This document shows positions 8,432-15,878 of a stretch of 64,000 nucleotides of DNA, one piece after another. The position numbers were made by a program, and so were the translations under genes. The number at the start of each line of letters is the position of its first letter. Position 1 is the first letter of the stretch. The DNA comes from Aliidongia dinghuensis (GTDB lineage Bacteria > Pseudomonadota > Alphaproteobacteria > ATCC43930 > CGMCC-115725): the NCBI RefSeq assembly GCF_014643535.1, contig NZ_BMJQ01000023.1:36355-100354 (forward strand). Direction: 5' to 3'. The notes under the pieces are model-generated. The model had not been told where the DNA came from. It was given only the letters and a program-made list of their open reading frames with translations, and did no database searches.

Positions 8432-9196
8432 ATGCCGCAGCTGCTCGAAATCCGCAACCTTCACAAGCGCTTCCACGGCGTCGAGGTGCTGAAGGGCGTC
8501 GATCTCGCCCTTCACGAGCGGGAGGTCGTGTCGATCATCGGCTCGAGCGGCTCCGGCAAGACGACGCTGCTCCGCTGCGTCAACCTGCTCGAGGAGTTCG
8601 AGGACGGCGAGATCGTGCTCGACGGCGAGGCCATCGGTTACCGGACCCAGCACGGCCGGCGCCGGCGGCTCGGTGATCGCGAGCTGTCGCGCCAACGCGC
8701 CATGACCGGCATGGTGTTCCAGGGCTTCCACCTGTTCCCGCACCTGACCGCGGCGGGCAACGTGATGCTGGGGCTGCGCAAGGTCAGGCACATGGAGCGG
8801 GCCGAGGCGCGGTCGCTCGCCGAGAGCTGGCTCGGCAAGGTCGGCCTCGGCCATCGGGCGGACCATTTCCCGAGCCAGCTCTCCGGCGGCCAGCAACAGC
8901 GTGTCGCCATCGCCCGTGCGCTCGCCATGAACCCGAAGCTGGTGCTGCTCGACGAGATCACCTCGGCGCTCGACCCGGAGCTGGTGCAGGAGGTGCTGCA
9001 GACGGTGAAGGCGCTCGCCGCCGAAGGCGCCACCCTGCTGATCGTTACCCACGAGATGCGCTTCGCCCGCGACGTGTCGCACCGGATCGTGTTCATGGAG
9101 CAGGGCCGGATCGCCGAGGAAGGACCGCCGTCTGAGATCTTCGGCGCGCCCAAGAGCCCGCGCCTCGCCGAGTTCCTGCGCTCCTCGCGCGACTGA
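8432..9196 (+). CDS. Amino-acid ABC transporter ATP-binding protein
   Basis: A cytoplasmic ATPase of 254 residues that powers the importer. It shows Walker A GSSGSGKTT, Q-loop MVFQGFHLFPH, signature LSGGQQQRV, Walker B LVLLDEITSALD and the H-switch VTHEM. These motifs are typical of GlnQ/HisP-type proteins, including a GYRTQHGRRR insertion before the Q-loop. I chose the ATG at 8432 (MPQLLEIRNLHK); a GTG at 8414 overlapping the permease stop would add six residues. It is the last gene of the operon and is followed by a GC-rich hairpin. Confidence 0.93.
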   Translation: MPQLLEIRNLHKRFHGVEVLKGVDLALHEREVVSIIGSSGSGKTTLLRCVNLLEEFEDGEIVLDGEAIGYRTQHGRRRRLGDRELSRQRAMTGMVFQGFHLFPHLTAAGNVMLGLRKVRHMERAEARSLAESWLGKVGLGHRADHFPSQLSGGQQQRVAIARALAMNPKLVLLDEITSALDPELVQEVLQTVKALAAEGATLLIVTHEMRFARDVSHRIVFMEQGRIAEEGPPSEIFGAPKSPRLAEFLRSSRD

Positions 9197-9202
9197 GACC
9201 GG

Positions 9203-9231
9203 CGCCGCCCGGAACGCCCCCCGGGGCGGCG
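9203..9231 (+). terminator. GC-rich hairpin after ABC importer operon
   Basis: CGCCGCCC (9203-9210) pairs with GGGCGGCG (9224-9231) just after the ATPase stop. There is no T run, so it may act as a transcript-end stabiliser or a weak terminator. Confidence 0.4.
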
Positions 9232-9305
9232 ATGTCGCACGGCCCATCGCAGCCTGCGGGGCGGTCTTGCCTCCCGTCGCGCGGCGGCCTACGCTTCGAG
9301 GTCCT

Positions 9306-9665
9306 ATGACCGACCTCATCTTCCATATGTGCCGGCGTGACGAGTGGCAAGCGGCCGCGCGCTCCGTTTATCGTGGCTCCACCCAGGACCAGGCCGACGG
9401 CTTCATCCATTTCTCGACGGCCGAGCAGATCGTCGAAAGCGCCGCCCGCCACCGCGCCGGCCAGGATGGGCTGGTGCTCATCGCGGTCGATCCGGCGGCC
9501 CTCGGGCCGGAGCTCAAGTGGGAGCCGTCGCGCTCGGGCGCGCTCTTCCCGCATCTCCACGGGTCGCTGCCGCTGACCGCCGTCAGCTGGGTGCGCGAGC
9601 TGCCGCTCGGCCCCGACGGCAAGCATCTGTTCCCGCCGCTGAACCGGTCGGGCGAGCAGCCATGA
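9306..9665 (+). CDS. DUF952 family protein
   Basis: A 119-residue cytosolic protein with the DUF952 pattern: N-terminal IFHMCRRDEW, then DGFIHFSTAEQI at about 35-46, LVLIAVDPAALGPELKWEPS and GALFPHLHGSLPL. The family is often distantly linked to glutathione-transferase or ADP-ribosyl-binding folds, and its reaction is not established. I used the ATG at 9306; upstream in-frame sequence to 9267 lacks family similarity. Its stop overlaps the pyrD start (ATGA), so the two genes are coupled, a pairing that is common in alphaproteobacteria. Confidence 0.85.
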   Translation: MTDLIFHMCRRDEWQAAARSVYRGSTQDQADGFIHFSTAEQIVESAARHRAGQDGLVLIAVDPAALGPELKWEPSRSGALFPHLHGSLPLTAVSWVRELPLGPDGKHLFPPLNRSGEQP

Positions 9666-10753
9666 TGGCGCTCGCGACCATAGCACTCCCGCTTCTGCGG
9701 CTGCTGCCGGCGGAACGCGCGCACGAGCTCACGATCCGCGCGCTCAAGGCCGGCTTCGCCCCGGCCCGGCCGCCGGCCGACGAGCCGATGCTGGCGACGC
9801 GTCTCTGGAATCTCGATTTCCCGAACCCGATCGGGCTCGCCGCCGGCTTCGACAAGAATGCCGAGGTGCCCGACGCCATGCTGCGCTGGGGCATGGGCTT
9901 CAGCGAGATCGGCACGGTGACGCCGCGCCCCCAGGCCGGCAATCCGCAGCCGCGCCTGTTCCGCCTCGTCGAGGATCGCGCCGTCATCAACCGGATGGGC
10001 TTCAACAACGAGGGCCTGGGCATCGTCACGGCGCGCCTTACCGCCCGCGCGCGCCGCGGCATCGTCGGCGCCAATCTCGGCAAGAACCGCGACGCGGCCG
10101 ACGCGACGGCGGATTATTGCCGCGGTGTCGCCACGCTGGCGCCGCTCGCCGACTATCTCGTGATCAATGTCTCCTCGCCGAACACGCCGGGCCTGCGCGA
10201 CCTGCAGCGGCGGAGCGAAGTGGGCGCGCTCATCCACGCGGTCATCGAGGCGCGTGATGCAGTCCGCCTCGATCGCCCGCCACCGATCCTGCTCAAGATC
10301 GCGCCCGACCTGACACCCCAGGAAATCGACGACATCGCCGAGGTGGCACTCGATTCCAAGATCGACGGCATCATCGTGTCGAACACGACGGTGGCGCGGC
10401 CGGCCACGCTGCGCAGCATCAACGCGCCCGAGCCGGGCGGCCTGTCGGGCAAGCCGCTGTTCGAACCGTCGACCGCCGTGCTGGCCGAGGTCTATCGCCG
10501 CACCCACGGCCGCATCCCGCTCGTCGGCGTCGGCGGCGTTGCCTCCGGCGAGGACGCCTATGCCAAGATCCGGGCCGGTGCCTCGCTGGTGCAGCTCTAT
10601 TCGGCGCTGGTCTATCACGGGCCGGCGCTCATCCAGCGCATCAAGCGCGACCTCGCCGCCTGCCTCAGGCGCGACGGCTTTGCCCATGTCGCCGAGGCGG
10701 TCGGCAGCGGCGCCGACCGCGTCGCCTCCGGCGTCCATCGGCAGGGAGCATGA
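9662..10753 (+). CDS. pyrD: Dihydroorotate dehydrogenase (quinone), class 2
   Basis: The fourth step of pyrimidine synthesis: oxidation of dihydroorotate to orotate with quinone as acceptor, at the inner membrane. The ~363-residue length and the hydrophobic N-terminal helix (ATIALPLLRLLPAERAHEL) mark class 2. FMN/substrate motifs are AAGFDKNAEV, NRMGFNNEG, INVSSPNTPGLRDLQ (with the class 2 catalytic Ser region), ILLKIAPDL, IVSNTT and GVGGV. ATG 9662 overlaps the DUF952 stop; ATG 9665 is equally possible. Confidence 0.95.
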   Translation: MMALATIALPLLRLLPAERAHELTIRALKAGFAPARPPADEPMLATRLWNLDFPNPIGLAAGFDKNAEVPDAMLRWGMGFSEIGTVTPRPQAGNPQPRLFRLVEDRAVINRMGFNNEGLGIVTARLTARARRGIVGANLGKNRDAADATADYCRGVATLAPLADYLVINVSSPNTPGLRDLQRRSEVGALIHAVIEARDAVRLDRPPPILLKIAPDLTPQEIDDIAEVALDSKIDGIIVSNTTVARPATLRSINAPEPGGLSGKPLFEPSTAVLAEVYRRTHGRIPLVGVGGVASGEDAYAKIRAGASLVQLYSALVYHGPALIQRIKRDLAACLRRDGFAHVAEAVGSGADRVASGVHRQGA

Positions 10754-10768
10754 CCCAGGGAGCACGAC

Positions 10769-10954
10769 ATGGCGTTGGATGACGACGAGCTGCCGCAGAA
10801 GCGCCCAATCGCCCCCAAGGACCTGACGCCGCTTTCGGTTGAGGAACTGCGGCACTATATCGCCGGGCTCGAGGCCGAGATCGCACGCGCCCGTATCGCG
10901 ATTGCCGCCAAGGAAAGCCATCGTTCCGGCGTGGAAGGCCTGTTCAAGCGCTGA
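10769..10954 (+). CDS. DUF1192 family small protein
   Basis: A 61-residue protein matching the alphaproteobacterial DUF1192 family: LTPLSVEELRHYIAGLEAEI followed by ARARIAIAAKESHR and a short basic tail. It is predicted to be mostly one long helix and has no catalytic motif. It lies 15 bp after pyrD and has a plausible Shine-Dalgarno (cagggagc). Function is unknown. Confidence 0.85.
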   Translation: MALDDDELPQKRPIAPKDLTPLSVEELRHYIAGLEAEIARARIAIAAKESHRSGVEGLFKR

Positions 10955-11131
10955 CCTCGGGGACGCGGCTTTTCTTCGCGCCCGCAAAAAACTGCACCTT
11001 CCACCGGTTCCGGACCGGCAAACTGTCGTTATATCCTCCACGGGACACGCCCACCGGATGCGCCCACTGGACACGCCCACGGGGCAGGGCAGCCTTCCGT
11101 CCTGTTCACCGACCTTCACCAGGAGATACCC

Positions 11132-11908
11132 ATGACCAAGAGCGCCATCGTCACCGGCTCGACGAGCGGGATCGGGCTCGGAATCGCGACATCCCTCGCG
11201 GCCGCGGGCTACAACATCATGCTGAACGGCTTCGGCGACGCCGCCGAGATCGAGAAGGTCAAGACCGGCCTCGCCCAGAAGCACGGCATCAAGACGGCCT
11301 ATTCGGCGGCCGACATGTCGAAGCCGGCCGACATCCGGCAGATGGTCGCCGACACGGTCGAGGCGTTCGGCTCGGTCGACGTGCTGATCAATAACGCCGG
11401 CATCCAGTTCACGGCCCTGACCGAGGATTTCCCGGACGAAAAGTGGGACGCGATCATCGCCATCAACCTGTCGGCCGCGTTCCACGCCTCGAAGGCGGCG
11501 CTGCCGCACATGAAGAAGCAGAAGTGGGGCCGCATCATCAACATCGCGTCGGCCCACGGCCTGGTCGGTAGCGCCCAGAAGGTCGCCTATGTCGCGGCCA
11601 AGCACGGCATCATCGGCATGACCAAGGTCGTCGCCATCGAAGCCGCGAACGACGGCGTCACCTGTAATGCGATCTGCCCGGGCTGGGTGCTGACCCCGCT
11701 CGTCCAAAAGCAGATCGAGGATCGCGCCCAGAAGAACGGCACGTCGGTCGAGGCCGAGAAGGCCGCCCTCCTCGGCGAAAAGCAGCCGATGAAGCAATTC
11801 ACCACGCCCGAGCATCTGGGCGGTCTTGCGGTCTATCTGTGCTCGGACAATGCCGAGACGACGACCGGCACGGCACTCTCGGTCGACGGCGGCTGGGTCG
11901 CTGAATGA
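11132..11908 (+). CDS. bdhA: 3-hydroxybutyrate dehydrogenase (SDR family)
   Basis: A 258-residue short-chain dehydrogenase that interconverts (R)-3-hydroxybutyrate and acetoacetate with NAD, a step in polyhydroxybutyrate or ketone-body use. The cofactor motif is GSTSGIGLGIA at 8-18, NNAG follows near 88, and the catalytic Ser and YxxxK lie in SAHGLVGSAQKVAYVAAKHG. The CNAICPGWVLTPLVQKQIE segment and the 258-residue length match PhaB-independent BdhA proteins. AGGAG precedes the ATG. A structured RNA candidate with a terminator lies downstream. Confidence 0.93.
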   Translation: MTKSAIVTGSTSGIGLGIATSLAAAGYNIMLNGFGDAAEIEKVKTGLAQKHGIKTAYSAADMSKPADIRQMVADTVEAFGSVDVLINNAGIQFTALTEDFPDEKWDAIIAINLSAAFHASKAALPHMKKQKWGRIINIASAHGLVGSAQKVAYVAAKHGIIGMTKVVAIEAANDGVTCNAICPGWVLTPLVQKQIEDRAQKNGTSVEAEKAALLGEKQPMKQFTTPEHLGGLAVYLCSDNAETTTGTALSVDGGWVAE

Positions 11909-11961
11909 ATTAGCTAAATTGCCGAGTATTGGAGAGGAATCCTTAATTCGGCACGCGTAGG

Positions 11962-12117
11962 TTCCGTGCGTGGCCGCGGTGGGAAGACCACATTATCGGC
12001 CGGTAGCGCACGAACATTTTGAGGGGTTTCTACTAGCCGGGACCGCTCCGCGGTCGGACGGAACAGGAATTCACCAGGACTTTCCCGGCGGGCGCCCTCG
12101 CGGCGCCCGCCGTTTTT
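11962..12117 (+). ncRNA. Candidate structured RNA upstream of metY
   Basis: This 318-bp gene gap contains an ordered set of helices. An outer stem TTCCGTGCG/CGCACGAA (11,962-11,970 with 12,007-12,014; one bulge) encloses GGCCG/CGGCC (11,972-11,976 with 11,997-12,001) and the hairpin GTGG-GAAGA-CCAC (11,979-11,991). A separate hairpin GACCGC-TCC-GCGGTC follows (12,041-12,055), then a perfect intrinsic terminator. A possible promoter is TTGCCG (11,919-11,924) and TTAATT (11,943-11,948), spaced 18 bp. It may be a small RNA or a terminator-controlled leader for metY. It does not match a riboswitch consensus I can recall. Confidence 0.5.
12086..12117 (+). terminator. Rho-independent terminator 110 bp before metY
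   Basis: GGCGGGCGCC (12,087-12,096) and GGCGCCCGCC (12,102-12,111) form a perfect 10-bp stem, extended by C12,086-G12,112, followed by TTTTT at 12,113-12,117. This is the most canonical terminator in the window. It ends the structured RNA and may attenuate metY transcription. Confidence 0.85.
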
Positions 12118-12226
12118 GCGTCTGGCCGACACAAGAACCAGGATTGAGCCCGGTTTCGCGGCCGGGCTAGGATGCGGGCACGCCTCATTGACCCACTGCC
12201 CCGCCCGAAAGGTGCCGCTCCCTGCC

Positions 12227-13537
12227 ATGGCCGAGAATTACGGGCCGAAATTCGCGACCTTGGCGCTCCATGCCGGCCAGCGCCCCGATCCGACAACCGG
12301 CGCCCGCGCGGTGCCGATCTATCAGACGACCTCCTACGTCTTCGGTTCGAGCGACGAGGCGGCCGCCCTCTTCAACCTGGAACAGCCCGGCCACGTCTAC
12401 AGCCGCATCTCGAACCCGACCGTGGCCGTGCTCGAAGAGCGCTTGGCTGCGCTCGAAGGTGGCGTCGGCGCCATCTGCACCGCGAGCGGCCAGGCGGCGC
12501 TGCATCTGGCCGTGGCGACGCTCATGGGCGCCGGCGGCCATATCGTCGCCTCCGCCTCGCTCTATGGTGGCTCGACCAATCTCCTGAAGTTGACCCTTCC
12601 TCGTTTCGGTATCGAAACGTCGTTTGTGGAGGCACGCGACCTCGACGGCTTCGCTGCCGCCATCCGGCCCGAGACGCGGCTCGTGTTCACGGAATGCATC
12701 GGCAACCCGGGGCTGGAGATCGCCGACCTCCCGCGCCTGTCGGCGCTCGCCCACGCCCATGGGCTGCCGCTGCTGGTCGACGCGACTTTCGTCACACCCT
12801 ATCTGATGCGGCCTTTGGCGCTCGGCGCCGACCTGTTGGTGCATTCGGCGACCAAGTGGCTGGGCGGCCATGGCGTCGCGATCGGCGGGGCGCTCATCGA
12901 CGGCGGCCGTTTCGACTGGGCGGCATCAGCCAGGTTCCCGACCTTGACCGAGCCCTATGCCGGCTATCACGGCATCAATTTCGCCGCCGAATATGGCCCG
13001 GCCGCCTTCATCCAGCGGGCGCGGGCCGAGGGACTGCGCGATTTCGGCGCGTGCATGAGCCCGGCCAATGCGTTCCAGATCCTGCAGGGTGTCGAGACGC
13101 TGCCGCTGCGCATGGCGCGCCACATGGAAAATACCGCCCGGCTGATCGACTTCCTCGCCGGTCACGAGGCGGTCGCCTGGGTCAATCACCCGAGCCGGCC
13201 CGACCATCCGGATCATGCGCTCGCGGCCGAGCTGCTGCCGCGCGGCGCCGGCTCGATCGTCAGCTTCGGCATCAAGGGCGGCCGTGCCGCCGGCAAGGCC
13301 TTCATCGACGCCCTCGGCCTCGTGTCGCACTTGGCCAATGTCGGCGACGCCAAGACCCTGGTGATCCATCCGGCGAGCACGACCCACCAGCAGCTCGCGG
13401 CCGAGGACCTGGCGCGCGCCGGCATTGGCGAGGACATGATCCGCCTCTCGGTCGGCCTCGAGGATCCGGACGATCTGATCGCCGATCTGGCCCAAGCGCT
13501 GCGGCGGGCGCAGAAGCTGCAGGAGCCGCGCAAGTGA
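12227..13537 (+). CDS. metY: O-acetylhomoserine (thiol)-lyase
   Basis: A PLP enzyme of 436 residues that combines O-acetyl-L-homoserine with sulphide or methanethiol to give homocysteine or methionine. The start MAENYGPKFATLALHAGQ is typical of the family. YSRISNPTVAVLEERLAALE, the TASGQAALH loop and the PLP lysine in HSATKWLGGHG are visible. The ~430-residue length and the central insertion favour MetY over cystathionine gamma-synthase (about 390). ATG 12,227 was chosen over an earlier in-frame start at 12,116, because residues before it are non-family. It overlaps the following hydrolase gene by 4 bp. It is probably regulated through the terminator just upstream. Confidence 0.93.
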   Translation: MAENYGPKFATLALHAGQRPDPTTGARAVPIYQTTSYVFGSSDEAAALFNLEQPGHVYSRISNPTVAVLEERLAALEGGVGAICTASGQAALHLAVATLMGAGGHIVASASLYGGSTNLLKLTLPRFGIETSFVEARDLDGFAAAIRPETRLVFTECIGNPGLEIADLPRLSALAHAHGLPLLVDATFVTPYLMRPLALGADLLVHSATKWLGGHGVAIGGALIDGGRFDWAASARFPTLTEPYAGYHGINFAAEYGPAAFIQRARAEGLRDFGACMSPANAFQILQGVETLPLRMARHMENTARLIDFLAGHEAVAWVNHPSRPDHPDHALAAELLPRGAGSIVSFGIKGGRAAGKAFIDALGLVSHLANVGDAKTLVIHPASTTHQQLAAEDLARAGIGEDMIRLSVGLEDPDDLIADLAQALRRAQKLQEPRK

Positions 13538-14331
13538 CGGCGCCGATGCTCGATAGCCGATCGATCGGCATCGCGACCGGCGGCCGCCCGTTCGACCCGC
13601 ACCTGCCGGTGATCGTGCTCGTCCACGGCGCCGGTATGGACCATACCGTCTGGGCCTATCAGGCGCGGGCACTCGCCCATCGCGGCTGGTCGGTGCTGGC
13701 GGTCGACCTGCCCGGCCATGGCGGCAGCGCCGGGCCGGCCCTGGACTCGGTCGCAGCCATGGCTGGGTGGATCTGGCGGTTGCTCGACCAGCTGGGCGTC
13801 GCCCGGGCGGCGCTCGCCGGCCACAGCATGGGCTCGCTTGTGGCGCTCGAGGCAGCGGCCATGGGCGGCGACCGGACAACGGGCCTGGCGCTGCTCGGCA
13901 CGGTGCCGCAGATGGCGGTCCACCCGACCATGCTGGAATCGGCTAGGGCCGGCGATCACCGGGTGATCGACATGATGGTCGGCTGGAGCTTCGGTCGGCA
14001 GAGCCTGCTGGGATCGGTCGGTACGCCCGGCGGCTACCTGCCGGCCGGTGCCGAACGGCTGCTCGAGCGCGGTGACCGGCAGAGCCTTGCGAGCGATCTT
14101 GCCGCCTGTGCGACCTACCAGGACGCGCTCGCCGCGGCGGCGCGCGTCGCCTGCCCGACCCGGCTGATCCTCGGCGCCGAGGACAAGATGACGACGCCGG
14201 CCAAGGCAGCACCCCTCGCCCGGGCGATCGCGGGCAGCCGGACGATCGTGCTGCCCGGCGCCGGGCACATGATGATGCAGGAGGCGCCCGGCGCGGTCAC
14301 CGCAGCGCTGACGGAGATCGCCCGAGCATGA
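13534..14331 (+). CDS. Alpha/beta hydrolase
   Basis: A ~265-residue serine hydrolase of unknown substrate. It has HGAGMDHTVW (oxyanion region), nucleophile elbow GHSMGS (Ser near 95), an acid in LGAEDKMTT and a catalytic His in GAGHMMMQEAP. GTG 13,534 overlaps the metY stop (GTGA) and is the coupled start; ATG 13,546 (MLDSRSIGIA) is an alternative. Its own stop overlaps the thioesterase ATG, so metY, this gene and the thioesterase form one coupled operon. Context might suggest ester clean-up related to acylated homoserine, but that is inference only. Confidence 0.87.
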   Translation: MTAPMLDSRSIGIATGGRPFDPHLPVIVLVHGAGMDHTVWAYQARALAHRGWSVLAVDLPGHGGSAGPALDSVAAMAGWIWRLLDQLGVARAALAGHSMGSLVALEAAAMGGDRTTGLALLGTVPQMAVHPTMLESARAGDHRVIDMMVGWSFGRQSLLGSVGTPGGYLPAGAERLLERGDRQSLASDLAACATYQDALAAAARVACPTRLILGAEDKMTTPAKAAPLARAIAGSRTIVLPGAGHMMMQEAPGAVTAALTEIARA

Positions 14332-14768
14332 CCCTCGTGGACAAGCCGACCACCCGCGCCGACTATCGCTGGTTCCTCGACATCCCGACCCGCTGGATGG
14401 ACAACGACGTCTACGGCCACGTCAACAACGTGGTCTACTACTCGTATTTCGACACGGTCGTGAACAAGATGTTGATCGCCGAAGGACTGCTCGACATCGA
14501 GCGGTCGCCGACGATCGGGCTCTGCGTCGAGAGCCATTGCAGCTTCGCAGCCCCGCTCGTGTTCCCGGAGACGGTCGAGGCGGGCCTGCGCGTGGGAAGG
14601 CTCGGCACCTCGAGCGTGCGCTACGAGATTGGCCTCTTCCGCGAGAATATCGAGGCGCCGGCCGCGACCGGCCATTTCGTCCATGTCTTCGTCGATCGCA
14701 CGACGCGACGGCCGGTGCCGCTCGACGAGACGGCAAGAGCCATTCTGGGACGGCTCGTGGTCGCCTGA
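14328..14768 (+). CDS. 4HBT-type acyl-CoA thioesterase
   Basis: A 146-residue hot-dog fold thioesterase that hydrolyses an acyl-CoA to the free acid. RWMDNDVYGHVNNVVYYSYFD at about 22-42 holds the catalytic Asp and HVNN motif of the YbgC/4HBT family. Residues 62-73 (LCVESHCSFAAP) match the substrate loop. It is the last gene of the coupled metY operon and is followed by a perfect small hairpin. Confidence 0.9.
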   Translation: MTLVDKPTTRADYRWFLDIPTRWMDNDVYGHVNNVVYYSYFDTVVNKMLIAEGLLDIERSPTIGLCVESHCSFAAPLVFPETVEAGLRVGRLGTSSVRYEIGLFRENIEAPAATGHFVHVFVDRTTRRPVPLDETARAILGRLVVA

Positions 14769-14778
14769 CGCCCGGTCA

Positions 14779-14799
14779 GTACGGAGCCGGCCTCCGTAC
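14779..14799 (+). terminator. Hairpin after metY operon
   Basis: GTACGGAG (14,779-14,786) and CTCCGTAC (14,792-14,799) form a perfect 8-bp stem with a 5-nt loop, 11 bp after the thioesterase stop. No T run follows. Confidence 0.45.
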
Positions 14800-14926
14800 G
14801 AATACGTAGGGGGGATGACAGCGCAGGCCGCCGCCCTATCTTAATCTTTATGAACGCCTGCACCTGTCGGGCTCGGCCCACCAACCTTCCGCGCCCCTCG
14901 GGCGCACCCGATCGCGGTTTCTCGCG

Positions 14927-15367
14927 ATGCTGAACCCGGCATCCGCCAACACGGCCTATTTCGGCCGGACCTACGACGAGGCCATGGGGCTTCTGATCGA
15001 GGCGCGCAATTACGTTGCGGTCAACGAGTTGCGGGCGCCGCCGGCCCTGACGCCGACCGACCGGCTGATGCTGTGCTGCGAGACCATGCGCCTCACAACG
15101 CGCCTTGCCCATATCATGGCCTGGCTCTTGGCGCAGCGGGCCGTCTACGCCGGCGAGATCACGCTCGCCGACAGCGCGGAAGAGCCTTATGCGCTGGGCG
15201 GCAGCAAGATCTGCCTGACGGTGGTCGATGACGTGGACCGCCTGGGCGACGAGTGGCTGTCGGCGCTGCTCGAGCGCTCGCTCCGGCTCTATGTCCGGGT
15301 ATCGCGCCTCGACGAACGGGTGAGGCGCGAAGTCCTGGTGCACGGCGGGACGGCAGGATCGGCCTGA
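14927..15367 (+). CDS. DUF1465 family protein
   Basis: A 146-residue alphaproteobacterial protein. The family signature is visible: YFGRTYDEAMGLLIEARNYV at 12-31, then LTPTDRLMLCCETMRLTTRLAHIMAWLLAQRAV at about 44-76, and a C-terminal LLERSLRLYVRVSRLDE. It is helical and cytosolic. The function is not established; relatives are sometimes placed near cell-cycle or envelope genes. A conserved C-terminus just before the stop supports a complete gene. It is convergent with rpmE. Confidence 0.85.
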   Translation: MLNPASANTAYFGRTYDEAMGLLIEARNYVAVNELRAPPALTPTDRLMLCCETMRLTTRLAHIMAWLLAQRAVYAGEITLADSAEEPYALGGSKICLTVVDDVDRLGDEWLSALLERSLRLYVRVSRLDERVRREVLVHGGTAGSA

Positions 15368-15399
15368 GTACGCTCGCCGCCTATTGCCTCAAATGCGAA

Positions 15400-15420
15400 C
15401 GCGCCGGACAAGCCGGCGCG
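15400..15420. terminator. Hairpin between DUF1465 gene and rpmE
   Basis: CGCGCCGG (15,400-15,407) and CCGGCGCG (15,413-15,420) pair perfectly with loop ACAAG. The hairpin lies between two convergent stops and probably serves both. Confidence 0.5.
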
Positions 15421-15447
15421 TCAGCCTTCCCGAACGGTCGAAACCGC

Positions 15448-15675
15448 TTAGTACTTGATGCCGAAGCCGCCGAAGCGCTTGTTGAAGCGGGCGAGCTGGC
15501 CGCCCTGGTCGTTCAGGCGCTGCTGGCCGCCGGTCCAGGCCGGATGGGTCTTCGGATCGATGTCGAGACGCAGCGTGTCACCCGGCTTACCGTAAGTGGA
15601 CCGCGTGGTGTAGCTCTCGCCGTCGGTCATCACGACGGTGATCTCGTGGTAATCGGGGTGAATTTCGGTCTTCAT
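15448..15675 (-). CDS. rpmE: 50S ribosomal protein L31
   Basis: A 75-residue ribosomal protein of the large subunit. The sequence starts MKTEIHPDYHEITVVMTDG and includes STYGKPGDTLRLDIDPKTHPAWTG and a basic C-terminus RFNKRFGGFGIKY. It lacks the four zinc-binding cysteines, so it is the C-minus (zinc-independent) form common in alphaproteobacteria. I placed the start at ATG 15,675; residues further upstream are not ribosomal. Confidence 0.97.
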   Translation of the reverse strand: MKTEIHPDYHEITVVMTDGESYTTRSTYGKPGDTLRLDIDPKTHPAWTGGQQRLNDQGGQLARFNKRFGGFGIKY

Positions 15676-15878
15676 GGCATGGCTCCGCGATAAGCCGCGT
15701 CTTATAGCGGCGGCCCCGCTGCGTTGCAACTCGAATGAGGGGCGGATACATGCCTGAGACCGGCGCGGATTGCAAGCCCAACCCTCGCGCATCGAAAGGC
15801 TCGCCTTGCGGCGGCGGCCGGACTGCCCATCTACCCCTCTGATTTTACTGCACGACAGAAGAGCGCGAGGCTGAAGAC

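Noticed and set aside
11043..11080. Repeated GGACACGCCCAC (26-bp spacing) before bdhA
   Set aside because: Two short copies only; no further pattern or palindrome.
9368..11815. 815-codon minus-strand open frame across DUF952, pyrD and bdhA
   Set aside because: Crosses three real genes antisense and shows no family features.
11909..12226. SAM-II riboswitch upstream of metY
   Set aside because: The conserved GCTAAA-containing pseudoknot core is not evident in the folded region; the helices seen do not match it.
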